Assembly: GCA_019671135.1 (NCBI GenBank)
Contig: JAHRHY010000009.1
Coordinates: 1,674,001 to 1,738,000 of the forward strand
Source: Linnemannia hyalina
Lineage: Eukaryota > Mortierellomycota > Mortierellomycetes > Mortierellales > Mortierellaceae
Reading direction: 5' to 3'
DNA length: 64,000 bases
Part shown: positions 35,089 through 46,529 of the stretch, one piece after another
How positions within the stretch are numbered: the stretch's first letter is position 1
Layout: the number at the start of each line of letters is the position of its first letter
Position numbers and translations under genes: made by a program
Notes under the pieces: generated by a model
The model's database searches: none
Told to the model about the DNA's origin: nothing
Seen by the model: only the letters and a program-made list of their open reading frames with translations

Positions 35089-36980
35089 ATGCACCTCAGT
35101 CGCTCATTCACAAAGGTCGTGCCCTTCGCCACCACCACCACCACTACAACAACTTGCAGAGCAGCAGGAACAGCCCTCTTCACCCGGACGACAACAGCAC
35201 TCGGACACAGACTCAACCAAAAGACCCTCTGGACCGCCGCTACAAGTTCGCACCCTGACCTCGCAACCGCCCTCTCCCAATGCCTCTCATCTTCTTCCAC
35301 ATCCTCCCCAGTGACAACCAAGACAACTGATAGCAACAAAAAGTCAGGCGTCACTATCATCCTCGCCTCGCGTTCCTACCCCGGCTCCGATTTGCTCACC
35401 CTCCCCTCCAAGATCCCAGATCACATCTCCCAATCCCGACATATCCTCGGCGCAGTCGTCGATCGCGTCCCGACCCCCTCCGGACACGGCGTCTCCACCC
35501 TCACCCTCACACCCGCCACCGCCGCCAACGCCGCATCAGATCGCCTGGTGGACTGTCAACCATTCTACCTTTCGGGCGCAGAATCGCGTCGGAAACGCCT
35601 CAAGGAGAAATCAGTCGGCAAATGGGCTCGTTCTCAGGATATCGAAGAGCGAAGCCTCGACACCGCCGACGCCTGGTCCTCCTTCAAAAGTATCTCCATC
35701 GGCCGTAACCAAGTCCAAGTCCCTGCCGCGGCTCTTCCTCCCTCTTCATCTGCAGCCTCAGCTTCAGGATCAAACGATACGGATCAGGATATTATGATGA
35801 TTTCGGATATGGAGGTGCATCAGTTTTTGGAGGCGCTGGATTCAGCTAACCCTGCAGCGTCCAAGGTTGGTCTGATGGCGAGTTCGACGCCGTTTATCAC
35901 TGGGCGGCCAGTAACCATGTTTTATGATGGCCAGCTGGTTCAGGATGGTGTTTTGGGTGTTTCAATCTTGAAGCGTCCCGCCGCAAAGCAGGAGACTACC
36001 AATGTGACCTATCCTTCCATGTCACCCTTGGGACCTGCCATGCAGATCACTCGGTAAGTCATTTTCACACTTTGGACTTTGGGGGCGAATTGTGACATTA
36101 CAACTTTGTTTGTGGATCAAAAGCAGCTAACGAGCATATGTCCATTTTCAACGAATGAAATCATAGGTGCCGGGGCAACATTATTCTGGAGCTGGATGAA
36201 TCCAACGCGACAAGACTCCTACTCGACCGCCTTCAGTCAACAACATTGACCAAGGACAAAGAGTACTTCTTGGCCACCGGCGAACCCACCACCGCCACCT
36301 CAGAATCTCCTGCTCAAGTCGACATGGTATGGCCTGTTATCATGCCTTCTCATTGTTTCTCTCAATGGTTCATTACAATCCTGTATTTCGAATTGTTCCT
36401 GACATACCTTCTATGTTTCCTTTCGATAAATGCTCTAGTCAAAGGCAACGGTGTACAAGATCACGGGAGGAGACCCCAGCAAGGGAAACATGGCTGTCGA
36501 TACCGTCCACGACCTCCAGATCGGACAATGGGTACAGTTCATCCATCACGGCCAAGCCCAAGACCACGGACATATCGATAACGACCTTGCCTCGTCAGAT
36601 ATTCAAACTGGTAAGCTTATTGCCAGGGGTGAGGGTGGGGCTTGGATGTCTGCGATAACTGATGACACAAATGTGAGAGAACTGGGGGGAACAAAAAAAT
36701 GAATTAATTCACTGATCAAATATCAAAATTTCTGATGTTTCTGAATTTTTTTTTCTCAGGTGCAACAACGATGAGGTTCACGGCAACGGACCCCAACAAC
36801 ACCATTGAAGAACTAGAGTCTGTAGGATCCAATGCCCACCACTACGAAAACGATACATCTGCATCAGCACAGCAACCTAGGTTCGGTGGATCGAGCGAGA
36901 ACGGGTTCATTGTCGGACAACCTAACCAAGGCACCTGGGTTTGTGCCGTCACCGACAGTATCCTCAGGCATACCCTCTAA
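35089..36980 (+). CDS. FIST-domain protein, probably mitochondrial
   Basis: Four exons: 35089-36053, 36167-36326, 36439-36610 and 36760-36980; 505 residues. The first ~50 residues are rich in Arg, Ser and Thr and lack acidic residues (FTRTTTALGHRLNQKTLW), as in a mitochondrial presequence. The following region (TIILASRSYPGSDLL, HILGAVVDRVP) resembles the FIST N domain, in which beta strands end in a conserved 'GC/AV' turn. The spliced segment GNIILELDESNATRLLLD matches the FIST C signature (usually GxVxxELDGxPA). A late DLQIGQWVQFIHHGQ matches its end. FIST domains are proposed ligand-sensing modules in bacteria and occur with an F-box in animal FBXO22. No F-box is seen here. A Ser-rich loop (about 230-265) is inserted. 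The assignment rests on motif resemblance and not on a profile search. Function is unknown. Confidence 0.7.
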
Positions 36981-37597
36981 AACATATCAACAAAAAAAAA
37001 AGTGGTGAATAAAACAAAGACAACTACAGTACATATGAAAAGGGGAATGATCGATTTAGATTTTCAAATTGCCCACCCGGTGTATTTTTCTTCCACCGGT
37101 TGGGGGGAGTTTATCGTTTTATTTGTGGTTTTTTTTTTTTTGGTATCGCAAGCCCATTTACTTGGACGTTTGCTGTGTTGTGGGGGGTTTTTTTGACAAA
37201 ACGAAAAAGACGGTGAAAAAAAGGAGTGGACAACTTTGAAAATGGAATTGGCGTGAAGAAAGATCGTTCGGTTCGTGTCATAAAAGTACAAGAGGGGGGT
37301 GGCCGGAAAAAATATAATCTCGACGAAAGGTCATCACGATCGGAAGATGTTTTTTTGAGGGAAGCCGTGGTAAAAATGGAAAGTGGAAAGGAAAACGAGA
37401 GAGAAAGAAAAAAAAAGTTGATAAGGGTACTGGCGGAAGATTTTTTTACAATGGATGTGAAGAGGGGGGGGACAAGGGGAAAAGAACCTGAGGAAAAGTT
37501 CGATGGGTTGTAAAAAGATGAATCCGGCAGAAGACGAGTAAAGTAGAGGAGGGAGCGAGGGAGGAGAAGGGGTGCGAAGGATGAAGTTGGACTCTAA
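36981..37597. other. Intergenic 617 bp between two convergent genes
   Basis: This separates the stop codons of the FIST gene (+) and the NET gene (-). It is purine-rich on the + strand with several A or T runs and no plausible frame. It presumably holds both 3' UTRs. Confidence 0.5.
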
Positions 37598-40363
37598 TTA
37601 GAATCCAACAATATCAATCTCATCGTCCTCACCAATCTCGTCACTCTCCTCATCTTGCTGCTGCTGAAGCTGAAGCTCGAGCTGGAGCTGCTGTTCTTCT
37701 TGATCCATCATCATCGACTTTTTTATCCTCTTGCCCTTCCCGGTACCGCCTCCACCCATACAGACAGGGCTGTTGTTGGTCATGCGTTTCCGCTTAGATT
37801 TGTGCTGGGTGTTCATCCAGAGAGCCTCAGCCTGCTTCTCCACATCGTTGCGTTCGTACTTGTAGGTGCACGAGGTCGAGTTGGTCGCAGAACGCTTCTT
37901 GTTGTTGCTCGAGCCACAATCGATCGCAGAGTACGAAGACTGGTGAGGAGGCGAGGGCGAGACCGAAGGAGAAGAGGACGAGGAGGAATGCGAGGGAGAG
38001 AGCTCTGGGGTCGATCTCATATCGAGTGTATGGGTGTACTTGAGGGCTTCCTGTTCCTGTTCCTGTTGAGCCTTCTTGGCCGCCGCAAGAGCGGCAGCGG
38101 CAGCTTCCTTCTTTTGACGTGCCTGTTCTTCCTTCTCGGCAGCAAGGATCGATCCCAGAGTTTGCATGCAGCAAGTCTCGACATACTGGTAAAGCTGAAC
38201 AAGGGTCGTCTCATCCAGACGAGACAGATCAACCTCCAGTTCTTCATCCTCGTCCTCATCCTCGATATCGCCACCTCTCAGGATCTTGAAGAGGCCAGAC
38301 ATGTGCTCGGGGCCAAGGTCGTTGTTGATGCGTGCGACAAGGGCTTCCTCCATGCGGCGCTTGTTGGGGTCCTCCTTTGCGACTCGTGTCTGGTGAGCAG
38401 CGAATTCGGGGACGTTCGCAGCAGAGAGAGCCAAGGTGCTGGTGGCGTCCTCCAGTTCAACGACCTGCTCGGAAACAGGAGTCAGATCGCTGTTCTTGGT
38501 GCTGGTCGTAGCCACCTCGTAGGTTTTATTGTAATCATCGTCCTCATTCTCGTCGTCGTCCCCGTCGTCGTCAGAGAAGGAGTCGACGTCGCTGAGGTCC
38601 GAGCCGCTGTCCGAATCAAAGATGCAAGTGTCATCCTGCTCGGTGAAGCCGTAAAAGTCCGCAAGGGCCAGATCCTCATAGGCGTCGTGGGAGAGGGGCA
38701 TCTGCAGATCGTAGGGCGAGACGACGGTCGAGGAAGCCGCAGAGCCTGGTCCGACAATGAGATCAGCCACATTGATGGTCGCAGGGGTCGAAAAGTGCGA
38801 GGGCGACAAGTCAAAGACAAACTCGTCGTATGCCATATCCGAGGGAAAACCTCCTGCAACAGCTGCGGTGGCAGAGTCCCAAGTGGCGCCGCCAACCATT
38901 ACACCATCCAGTCCGAACTGAAAGGGCATCGGAGCCAGATTGGCTGAATAAGTCTGGGCATCCACCGTAGTACTAAAAACCAAAAGCAATTGATCGGTTG
39001 GTCAGTTTTCAGGGGTAGTAAGAAGGGAACAAAAAGCGCTCGCATACTTATTCTCGGAGTTCGATTGTGGCAACAAGGAGACATATGCCATTTCATGGCT
39101 AGTTGTAGCAATTGATGAATACATGTGTTTACAGCAAACAAACAACTTACGCAAATGGGTTAAGTTCGTCAGCAACCTGCCAGTCCTCCCAGGTCTTGGC
39201 CTGAAGGCCAGGAACCAGAAAGTCCGAGATTGAGAAGGAGCCGGTTGCGGGGTCCTGCTGGATAAGACCCTGGCTGGCGGCATCTAATGTCAGGCGGTGA
39301 AGTACCTCAGCCTGCGACAGGGTTTTGAGGTTGGAAAATGATCCCTCAATCTCCGTAGGAGTATCTACAAGTGTGATGCTAAAATAAAAAAGGGGACCAA
39401 CAACAAAGACACACAGACATTAAGAATAGGGGGGAATGGAAGGAAGCGAAGAGGACGAAGACAAGGACGGGAGAAAGAAAAAAAAAAAAGAGGTGCAGTG
39501 TGAGCAAAGTTGTAAAAGGGCGAGGTATTTTTGTTGTATGATCCGGACAGAGTCGTTGGCTGTCCTGCTTGTCGTTCCTTATTGTGCAATTGAACAGCAA
39601 CCAGAGGAATGAAGAAGGGTGCCCCGGATGCAGTGATCTGGTCTCTGCAGTCTTGGGGGTCCAATTGAAGGCTGATGGGTAATATTTGATAGAGTAATAG
39701 ACCCAGGAAGGGGTTGTGCTGGTATGAGAAGGCGTTTTGTGTTTTGCGTTTAGTGTGCGGATGAGTTTCCCTCATCGATTTGCTTATGGACTAGGCTCTC
39801 ATGTGCAGGGAGAAAGAAATAAGAAAAGAAAAGAGAGGAAAACAAGCCCCCCAGCAAGTTTGAGAAGCAAGCAATTTGCAAGTTGACACCCTTGAACATC
39901 GGGTCTTGTTAGAAATATAGTTTTCCAACGTGGGCGATTCTCCTCTCTCTCTCTCTCTTTCTTCCCCGTCCTTCCAAAGTCAAAGTGAAAAAGAGCCCTG
40001 GGACTGGCGCCAGGGTTCTATTGTGGCGGGAGATTTGGGATGTGCATCCTGTTCGGCTTAGTTCTTTTTTGTCTTTATTTTCTTTTTCTTTTTTTCCTTG
40101 CTGGAAGTCGAGTGGGTCCATATTTGAAAGTGAAGAACGGAGTGGCGTGGTCGGGGCGAGAAGTGAGAGCAGAGACAGAGAGAGAGAGAGAAGGAAAATT
40201 GTATGCAAGGCTGGCGGGTCGGCGAGGAAGGGAATCTGATGTGCTTCTTGTTCTTGTTCTTTTTTTCGGAGGAACAACGCATGCAAAGAGTGGAATGAGG
40301 TGTGAAATGGAGAGTGGGTAGAGGAGGTAGGAGGTGTGTGTGGGGGGGTACTTACGCTCCCAT
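37598..40363 (-). CDS. NET-domain protein (BET extra-terminal domain without bromodomain)
   Basis: Four coding exons: 40363-40356 (only 8 nt, ATGGGAGC), 39378-39151, 39098-39048 and 38972-37598; 553 residues. Phases match at every join (MGA|ITLVDTP, NPFA|HEMAYV, SENN|TTVDAQ). The first intron is 977 nt. The N-terminal part has a helical region with QAEVLHRLTLDAASQ. An acidic Ser-rich stretch (DSDSGSDLSDVDSFSDDD) precedes a NET-like domain at about residues 300-375: RRMEEALVARINNDL, HMSGLFKIL, then DEELEVDLSRLDETTLVQLY, matching the acidic strand and helix of the NET fold. A Lys/Ala/Gln coiled coil and a Ser-rich, basic C-terminus (KSKRKR, KGKRIKK) follow. In BET proteins the NET domain binds short amphipathic peptides of chromatin regulators. 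Here it stands alone, so it is probably a nuclear adaptor. Confidence 0.75.
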
Positions 40364-40781
40364 AGAAGAAGAAAAGATACACGCAAAGGGAGTTTTTTGT
40401 TTTAAGAGTGGTGGTTTGTGGTTTGTGTGTATGCAAGAGAAGTAAAACCCTTCGTGTGTGGAAGAAGAGGAACTCAAAGGCTTGTGGAGCTGGCCTGGAG
40501 GAACACGAAGGGGAAACAACGAGGGGGGAAAGAGAGGGAACAAGAAAAATATTCGCTCCCTACCAAATAAAGGCCGTGGTGGGAAGTCTTTTTTTTTTTT
40601 TTTTTTGCAAGTCACTTGTCAGCCACACGTACAAAAGCCATGCCAACTCTGAACTCAGCCAAAAGGAAACACCGCAAGGCAATAGAAATAATAAAAAAAA
40701 AAAGATCCGCGACCCACAAACTCAGCTATGTAGGGGATATGTAGGTGCTTCTCTTCTCTTGACGATGTTCGATCCGTTGAG

Positions 40782-40807
40782 AAAAAAAAAAAAAAAAAAA
40801 AAAAAAA
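40782..40807. repeat. A26 homopolymer
   Basis: Twenty-six consecutive A in the divergent intergenic region. No AATAAA signal lies just upstream, so it is not an obvious retro-insertion tail. Confidence 0.85.
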
Positions 40808-41280
40808 GCGTGCCTTTTTATGCGTTCACAACAGCAACAAACAAATATGTTGAGTAAAAAAGGGCACACGATCGATCCTTTGCTAGAAATAGATAGAAAA
40901 CTGGGTCGCGTGAGGAAATTGGACATTTGTCGTTGGTTGAGTAGGGGGCTAGACTGGACAAGGCTGGAAAAAAGAAGGCTTTCATGGAAGGGAAGAGGTG
41001 GAGAGGAAGATGGGCAGGGTCCTCGTTGCAATAAGGCTAAAAGACTTGAGGTTCTCCTGCTTGTTAGAAGGGTACACTGAGGAAGAAGGAGGAGTGCGTC
41101 GACCATGTTTGGAGGTGCATGAACATGGATCCTCTCTATTCCTCTTCTTATTGCCTACCCCCTTACGTTACAAATGGATTTTCTTGCATCCCTGGACGAA
41201 CTCGCAAACAACAAAGGAGAACATGTGTGCTGTTAGTTAATTTCGAAGCAATTGGTTCCTCCACACACAAACAGGCTGAA

Positions 41281-41345
41281 ATGAAAGAAAGAAAGAAAGA
41301 AAGAAAGAAAGAAACAAGAAAAGAAAGAAAGAAAGAAGAAAAAAA
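41281..41345. repeat. (GAAA)n tetranucleotide microsatellite
   Basis: GAAA units with one CAAG-type interruption, about 60 nt, in the divergent upstream region of the USP gene. Confidence 0.85.
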
Positions 41346-41826
41346 ATACCCCGGAACCGGACGTGGTTCAGGCCAGAAAGCGAGCTAGTGTGAGGTGAGG
41401 GAACCGGGTCCGGGACCTCGGACTGGCAGGCAGTGATTGATTACTTTTGAAGGGTGAGACACGGTTGTCCTATCCCTCGCACAGTAGTGAATGGCGGGAA
41501 TGGCGCGGATTGAAGCGGTCATTGGGACACCTCGAGGCAGAACACAAAAGAGGGTTTCTTGACGTTTTACGTTTTTAGGCGGGTGAAGTCAAAAGGTGTG
41601 GGTGAGAGGGAAGGAGGTGCTGCAGACTGGTATGGTCAGCCTCTACTCTGCATGCCCCAAGAAGGAGGGGTGTGCGCTGTTGCTCTTTTTATTTATTCCC
41701 CCCTCCCCTCCCTCTTCTCACTTTTCACCTCTCTCTTCTCTTTTTTCTCATTCATCTCCTTTTCCTCACTCTCTCCTCCCCTTCAACAACACTCCAAACC
41801 TACCCTACACCTTCCTTCATTTCACC

Positions 41827-44519
41827 ATGATCATCTCCACGCCAAAAATAGGCGACCTGTCTGACGACAACACCCTCACCGTGTCCAACACCCTCGCCAA
41901 CGCCCTGATCACCGCTGACTTCTCCTACTCCCCTCCTCAAAAGCACCACAAGAAGTCTCTCTCCAACAGCACCAACAGCACAACGACCACCAACACTACC
42001 AACACCACCTCCAACACCAGCGAAAACGGTTCTCAACCCCGCACCCCTGCTACACCCGCCACTCTTACCAAGCCCTCGAGGAGAGGCTCGGCCACAGGCT
42101 ACGTCTCCCGCGTTGGCTTTGATACCCTTGGCTGCGACACCACCTCCGAGTATGCCTTTACGCTCCAGTCCAAGACCGACGGGTGGAGTCGTTCGAATCA
42201 TAGCAGGACTTTTCTGGTGGGGACAGACCTGAACGACTACTCTGCCCACGCACTCCATTGGGTGATGGAGAACATGGTCGAAGACGGTGATGAGGTAAGG
42301 TTTTTTTTTTATTCATGTCGTCTTGAAATACTTTATTGAACACCCAGGGACTATGTGTCATTGGGGGCATGCCATTGGTCACTAGTAGTGAGAGTTATTC
42401 AGGTCAGGGTCATTTTTGAGAGAAAAATATCCCACCTTTTTTTGCAATCGGGTGTCATGGATATGGATGGACACAGGTGTGGAGGAGAAGTGGAGTCATA
42501 CATCATCATTGAACGAGAATCGGTTTCAAGCTAGTAGGAAGTGTGGAGAAGTATAGTCATCGTGGCCATGGAACAAACAGTATATGTTGCTCTCGCAGGA
42601 TAACGATCCATCTAGGGTGAGCTGGGCATCTTTTTTTTTTACTCGGGAATACCACAAACAGCACACAGCACAAACAACAAACACTCGACAGCATCGGAAC
42701 TGCACTCCTTCCCATCTGCGCATCTCATGTTGTTCTCGTTGACTTGCTCAGCCTTTGCAAAAGGCTTGTCCATGTGAGAGCAGAGTAACGAAACGAAAAA
42801 AAGGAGATGGAATGATGGGATAACAAGAAGAGTTGTGGTTTGTCGAAAGAAAAAAACATAGTTGTTGTTGGTGTTGGCTGCCGTTTGTTATGCGTTTGCA
42901 TTGCATGCTGCACTCTGAATGACACACATGCAGCCAACCCTAAAATAGGGTCGGCATAGACCGATAAGGTAGATTCTCTCCATAAGCCGTTTATTGACTG
43001 GACTGAGTGACAGCGGACGGACCGGCAGACTGGCTGACCTTTAACTGCACCGAAAAATAAACCCTGACTGACCCATTGACCACACATCATACAACCCACT
43101 CTTTTTTCCCTTTTATGTTTTGGTCTAGTTTAGGTTGTCGCCTTAAGAGTTGTACCCGTAGAGCTGCGAGATTCACGTAGGTTTTCCCGCTTTTTGATTC
43201 AGAGACAGACACTTTCCTTTCTGACAACAGGATATTTTCCACCCACCCACCATGGACAACGTTAACGCCAACAGGATGGCCCATTTGAATGGACGAGATT
43301 CTTGGTCTGGACAACAGGAGTTCAACTCAACTGGGCATGGCTACGACACCATGACGTTATAGACAGAGGAAGCAACGCAACCCCTTCTTTATTCTGTCCC
43401 AAAAGGATGTTCTCGACCAAGGCTTGGGCCGATTTGGAGTGCAAACCTTGTATTGAACCCAAATTGAAGTGTTGGAGGAAGGAGAACTAATCCCCCATGA
43501 ACTGTTCAAACGCGATTGTGTCTCTTAGTTTCAAAGACGAAAATCCCATCATTCCAAGGCCAGGAATCAGCAGCTCGTGTGGAGGCAACCAAGATCATGG
43601 ACACGATTCGTGAAAAGAACACATCCAACAAACAGATCAGCATTGTTGTCGAGTACTTGGTTGGCAACGTCAGAGATACCATCCAGCATATGGTAAGCAA
43701 CATGACTCTGCCCCAATTGACAACGCAAGGATATCCAATTCAACGTCCAGGTCTTCTCACACGGATATAACCTGTCATTCCTGCAAATGCTAGACTCGGT
43801 TGTATAAGCCTGACATGCTGGTGGTGGGAACACGTGGACGCAGCTCGGTCAAGGGATTCTTGCTTGGATCGGTCTCTCGCTACTGTCTTCACCATTCGAC
43901 CGTGCCAGTGATTGTTGTCCGTCCAGAGCGCAAGCTGAACAAGTCCAAGAACAAGGCCAAGGGCATCTTCCGACGTCGATCGTCCGTCATGGAAAATGAG
44001 CAGGGTTACCAGCCGCATTCGATGCATATGTCGAGTTCCACGTTTGATCTGCGGCGGAGCAGTCAGTCGAATGGCAGCAACAGCAGCACTCTTTTGGATG
44101 GACAGGGGCCTCTCTTCCCTAGTGCGACCATTCACGCCGGCGAGAGTTTCCCCGGTGTTAGGAACAGCATGGGATTTTCGAGTCAGAGGAACACCCGACC
44201 GCTTTCATCACTTTTTGCGCCGCTCTCACCACCCAATCCGTCCCCTATCTCAACAGCGTCCTCGACGACGTTCGCTCTGCCACCTCGGCCGATGGGATCA
44301 CCAGCTCCGCCACCCCCTGATGGTAACTTGAAGATGAAGAAGAGTTTGACGATGGACGGAAGCAGCAACAAGGGAAGTAGCAAAGGCATCTTTGGGCGGT
44401 CTTCTGGAGGATTCTTGTTCCCGTCTAAGAACAGCGGCAATGGAGGAGGGGGAGGTATTGGTGGTTTCATGCGAGGTAAGAAGCGGCACTCGCATGGTGA
44501 CGGCGGCGGAGAGGCCTGA
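41827..44519 (+). CDS. Universal stress protein A family protein
   Basis: Four exons: 41827-42294, 43134-43176, 43529-43692 and 43794-44519; 466 residues. The first intron is 839 nt and the second exon is only 43 nt (VVALRVVPVELRDS). The USP fold covers about residues 125-270: RTFLVGTDLNDYSAHALHWV opens the first strand and helix, and KPDMLVVGTRGRSS followed by FLLGSVSRYCLHH and PVIVVRPER closes it. The nucleotide-binding motif G-x2-G-x9-G-S is intact (G237, G240, G250, S251), so ATP binding is predicted. The N-terminal ~125 residues are Thr/Asn/Ser-rich and disordered. The C-terminal ~180 are basic and Ser/Gly-rich (KNKAKGIFRRRSS, MRGKKRHSHGDG). Such extensions are common in fungal USPs and may carry phosphorylation sites. 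Biological role: stress-related, otherwise undefined. Confidence 0.88.
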
Positions 44520-44918
44520 AGGAAGGAGTCGATCGATCCCTTTTAGTTTTGTTGTTGTCGTGCCGCAAGATATCACTATTTGCATTTTGTGCTCCCTTAA
44601 TAAACTAACAGGCATAATCACACATGTAGTTGACGCGAACGAGCAATGTGTTCTCCGGTAGCGGTTCAAAAGTGGAGGAGAGGAGACCCTGTCGAGCCCG
44701 CCTTGAGTCCGGTTGGTCGGGCTTCACGCTGTGTGGCCAACGACTCCTGTGGCCGCAACTCAAATTCTTGCAGAACCGATCGACAGTCACTCCTGCTCCA
44801 CACCCAAGAAATTCCAGCTACCCCGCTCTCTTTTTCTTCACATCTCTCCTCTTTCCTTCTTTTCCTTCATTCAACCTCATTCCTCTTCCCACACACTTTC
44901 TCATTCCAAAAAACAACC
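44520..44918. other. 399 bp between USP and SDR genes
   Basis: The 3' end of the USP gene is marked by AATAAA at 44599-44604. The right half is C/T-rich (about 44820-44915), typical of a fungal leader for the SDR gene. No other feature is seen. Confidence 0.45.
44599..44604 (+). terminator. AATAAA polyadenylation signal of the USP gene
   Basis: Located 80 nt after the stop codon and followed by AACAGGCATAATC. Position and sequence fit a normal 3' end. Confidence 0.55.
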
Positions 44919-46341
44919 ATGCACGTCGAAAACAAGGTCGCCATCATCACCGGAGCCTCCTCCGGTACGCTCCTTTTTCTCTCTTACGCAACCTGTTCGC
45001 CGCAGCCCTTTCCGTCATGTCCGCGCTACTCCTTCTTCACGCTAGTTCTGACTTGACGTTCTTTTCTCCTTCCTTTCATCATACATTCCATAGGTCTCGG
45101 CAAGGCCCTCGCTGAGCGTCTCGTCAGCAAGGGGTAAGGATCCTCTCTTTCACTCTCTTCCTTGCCACTCATCTCATCGATACGTCTCTAACCCCCTCGT
45201 CTTCAACTGGACGTTGAGAGAATACACTCCTTTGATTTTAGTCTTTTCAGACAAAAATTTGTGATCGATCGGGCCTACATGCAGCTTGCGGGGAACCATG
45301 GAGACATTTCTTTGACCAATCGTTTCTTTTCGTTCTATTTTTCTAGTGCCAAGGTCATCCTTGGAGACATTGACCTCAAGGACGGTCTCCGTCTCGCCAA
45401 CGAGCTGAACTATGGGTATGACATTTTTTTTCGATTCATTGCTTACTCATATTTCTCGAGTCTCGATCTATTGTAGTTTTGAGGCCCTAACTTTGTTCTA
45501 ACTATTTCAACTTTGCCCCCCTCCTGCCCCTATGATAACCCCCCAACAGCAAGAGGGAAGAGGTCGCATACTTTGTCCAATGCGACGTAACAAAATACGA
45601 CCAACAAGCAGCCCTCTTCACCGCCGCCCAAACCCACTTTGGCCGTGTCGACATTATCGCCAATAACGCCGGCATCGCCGAAAACGCCCCACTCTGGGAG
45701 GACGAGAAGGGTATCTGGAAGAAGGTCATTGATATTGATCTTTCGGCAGTTGTTGAAGGCACCCGGTTGGGGATTGAGGCTTTGAAGAAGCAAGGTGGGG
45801 AGGGAGGAGTTATTATTAACACGGCTTCGCTTGCAGGTTTGTACCCTCAACCCAGGACGCCTGTTTATTCGGCGGCCAAGTTTGGTGTTGTGGGCTTTAC
45901 GCGGTCGTTTAAGGATTTCGGAGATAACATCCGTATCAACGCCGTTGCTCCCAGGTAAAAAAAAAAAAAATTGAATGTTCAGAGAAAAAAAAAAAAGTCA
46001 TGAAGGGGAAAAGAACAAATGCTGAGTGATGACCCCCTGCAGCAGCCAGCCCCATGTCGTGAACCGCCTTCGCTGATATCTTCTCGCTTATTTATAAACA
46101 CAAAAACATCACCTCCACAATATATAGCTTCGCGCCAACAAAGATCATCGAGCCAATCAAGGAGGCCGTCACCAAGATGGGCGCCCTGGTCACGATCGAG
46201 ATGGTCACCGATGCCTTTATGCTGTTGATCGAGGACGACTCTTACAGCGGCGACATTGCCCGTGTTACTCCCCAGTACGGGATCTCGGTCCTCGGCAGAA
46301 CCGTCGCCGCCGCCGACAAGAAGAAGAAGTCCAAGCTGTAA
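44919..46341 (+). CDS. Short-chain dehydrogenase/reductase, 15-PGDH-like classical SDR
   Basis: Five exons: 44919-44964, 45094-45133, 45347-45415, 45550-45954 and 46128-46341; 257 residues, a normal length for a classical SDR. The cofactor motif TGASSGLG (residues 11-18) is split by the first intron. D36 at the end of the second strand predicts NAD(H) rather than NADP(H). NNAG is at 90-93. The catalytic residues are S145, Y158 and K162 (YSAAK), and NAVAP follows the catalytic helix. The overall pattern resembles 15-hydroxyprostaglandin dehydrogenase-type enzymes, which oxidise secondary alcohols. The substrate here cannot be inferred. The C-terminus is Lys-rich (KKKKSKL). It ends SKL, the classical type 1 peroxisomal targeting signal, so the enzyme is probably imported into peroxisomes. 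It converges with SPO7. Confidence 0.9.
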
Positions 46342-46446
46342 ATTTAGCTCTGCCGTTCGCATTACTCGACTTGTAGAATTTCACTCTCTTATAATCCCAA
46401 TTCATACCAATGTTTGCTGATCCAGCAAAACCCTCAAAAGAAGCAC

Positions 46447-46489
46447 AATAAATAATCACAAATACAAAAAAAAAAAAAAAAAAAAAAAA
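46447..46489 (+). terminator. AATAAA followed by a genomic A24 run, 3' end of the SDR gene
   Basis: AATAAA at 46447-46452 lies about 105 nt after the SDR stop codon. Fourteen nucleotides later the genome itself encodes 24 consecutive A (46466-46489). The run is just where cleavage would be expected. It may complicate oligo-dT mapping of transcript ends. Confidence 0.5.
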
Positions 46490-46529
46490 TCGTGCCGTAA
46501 AAATAGTAAGAAGCGTAGATTATTGTGGT

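Larger units (their letters stand above)
40364..41826. other. 1.46 kb divergent upstream region of the NET and USP genes
   Basis: The two start codons diverge across this region. It carries an A26 run (40782-40807) and a GAAA repeat (41281-41345). A T/C-rich tract just before the USP start (41690-41800) is the likely leader of that gene. No convincing open frame is present. Confidence 0.5.

Noticed and set aside
40782..40807. A26 run considered as the tail of a retro-inserted element
   Set aside because: No AATAAA, no target-site duplication and no adjacent coding remnant seen, so a simple homopolymer is the better description.
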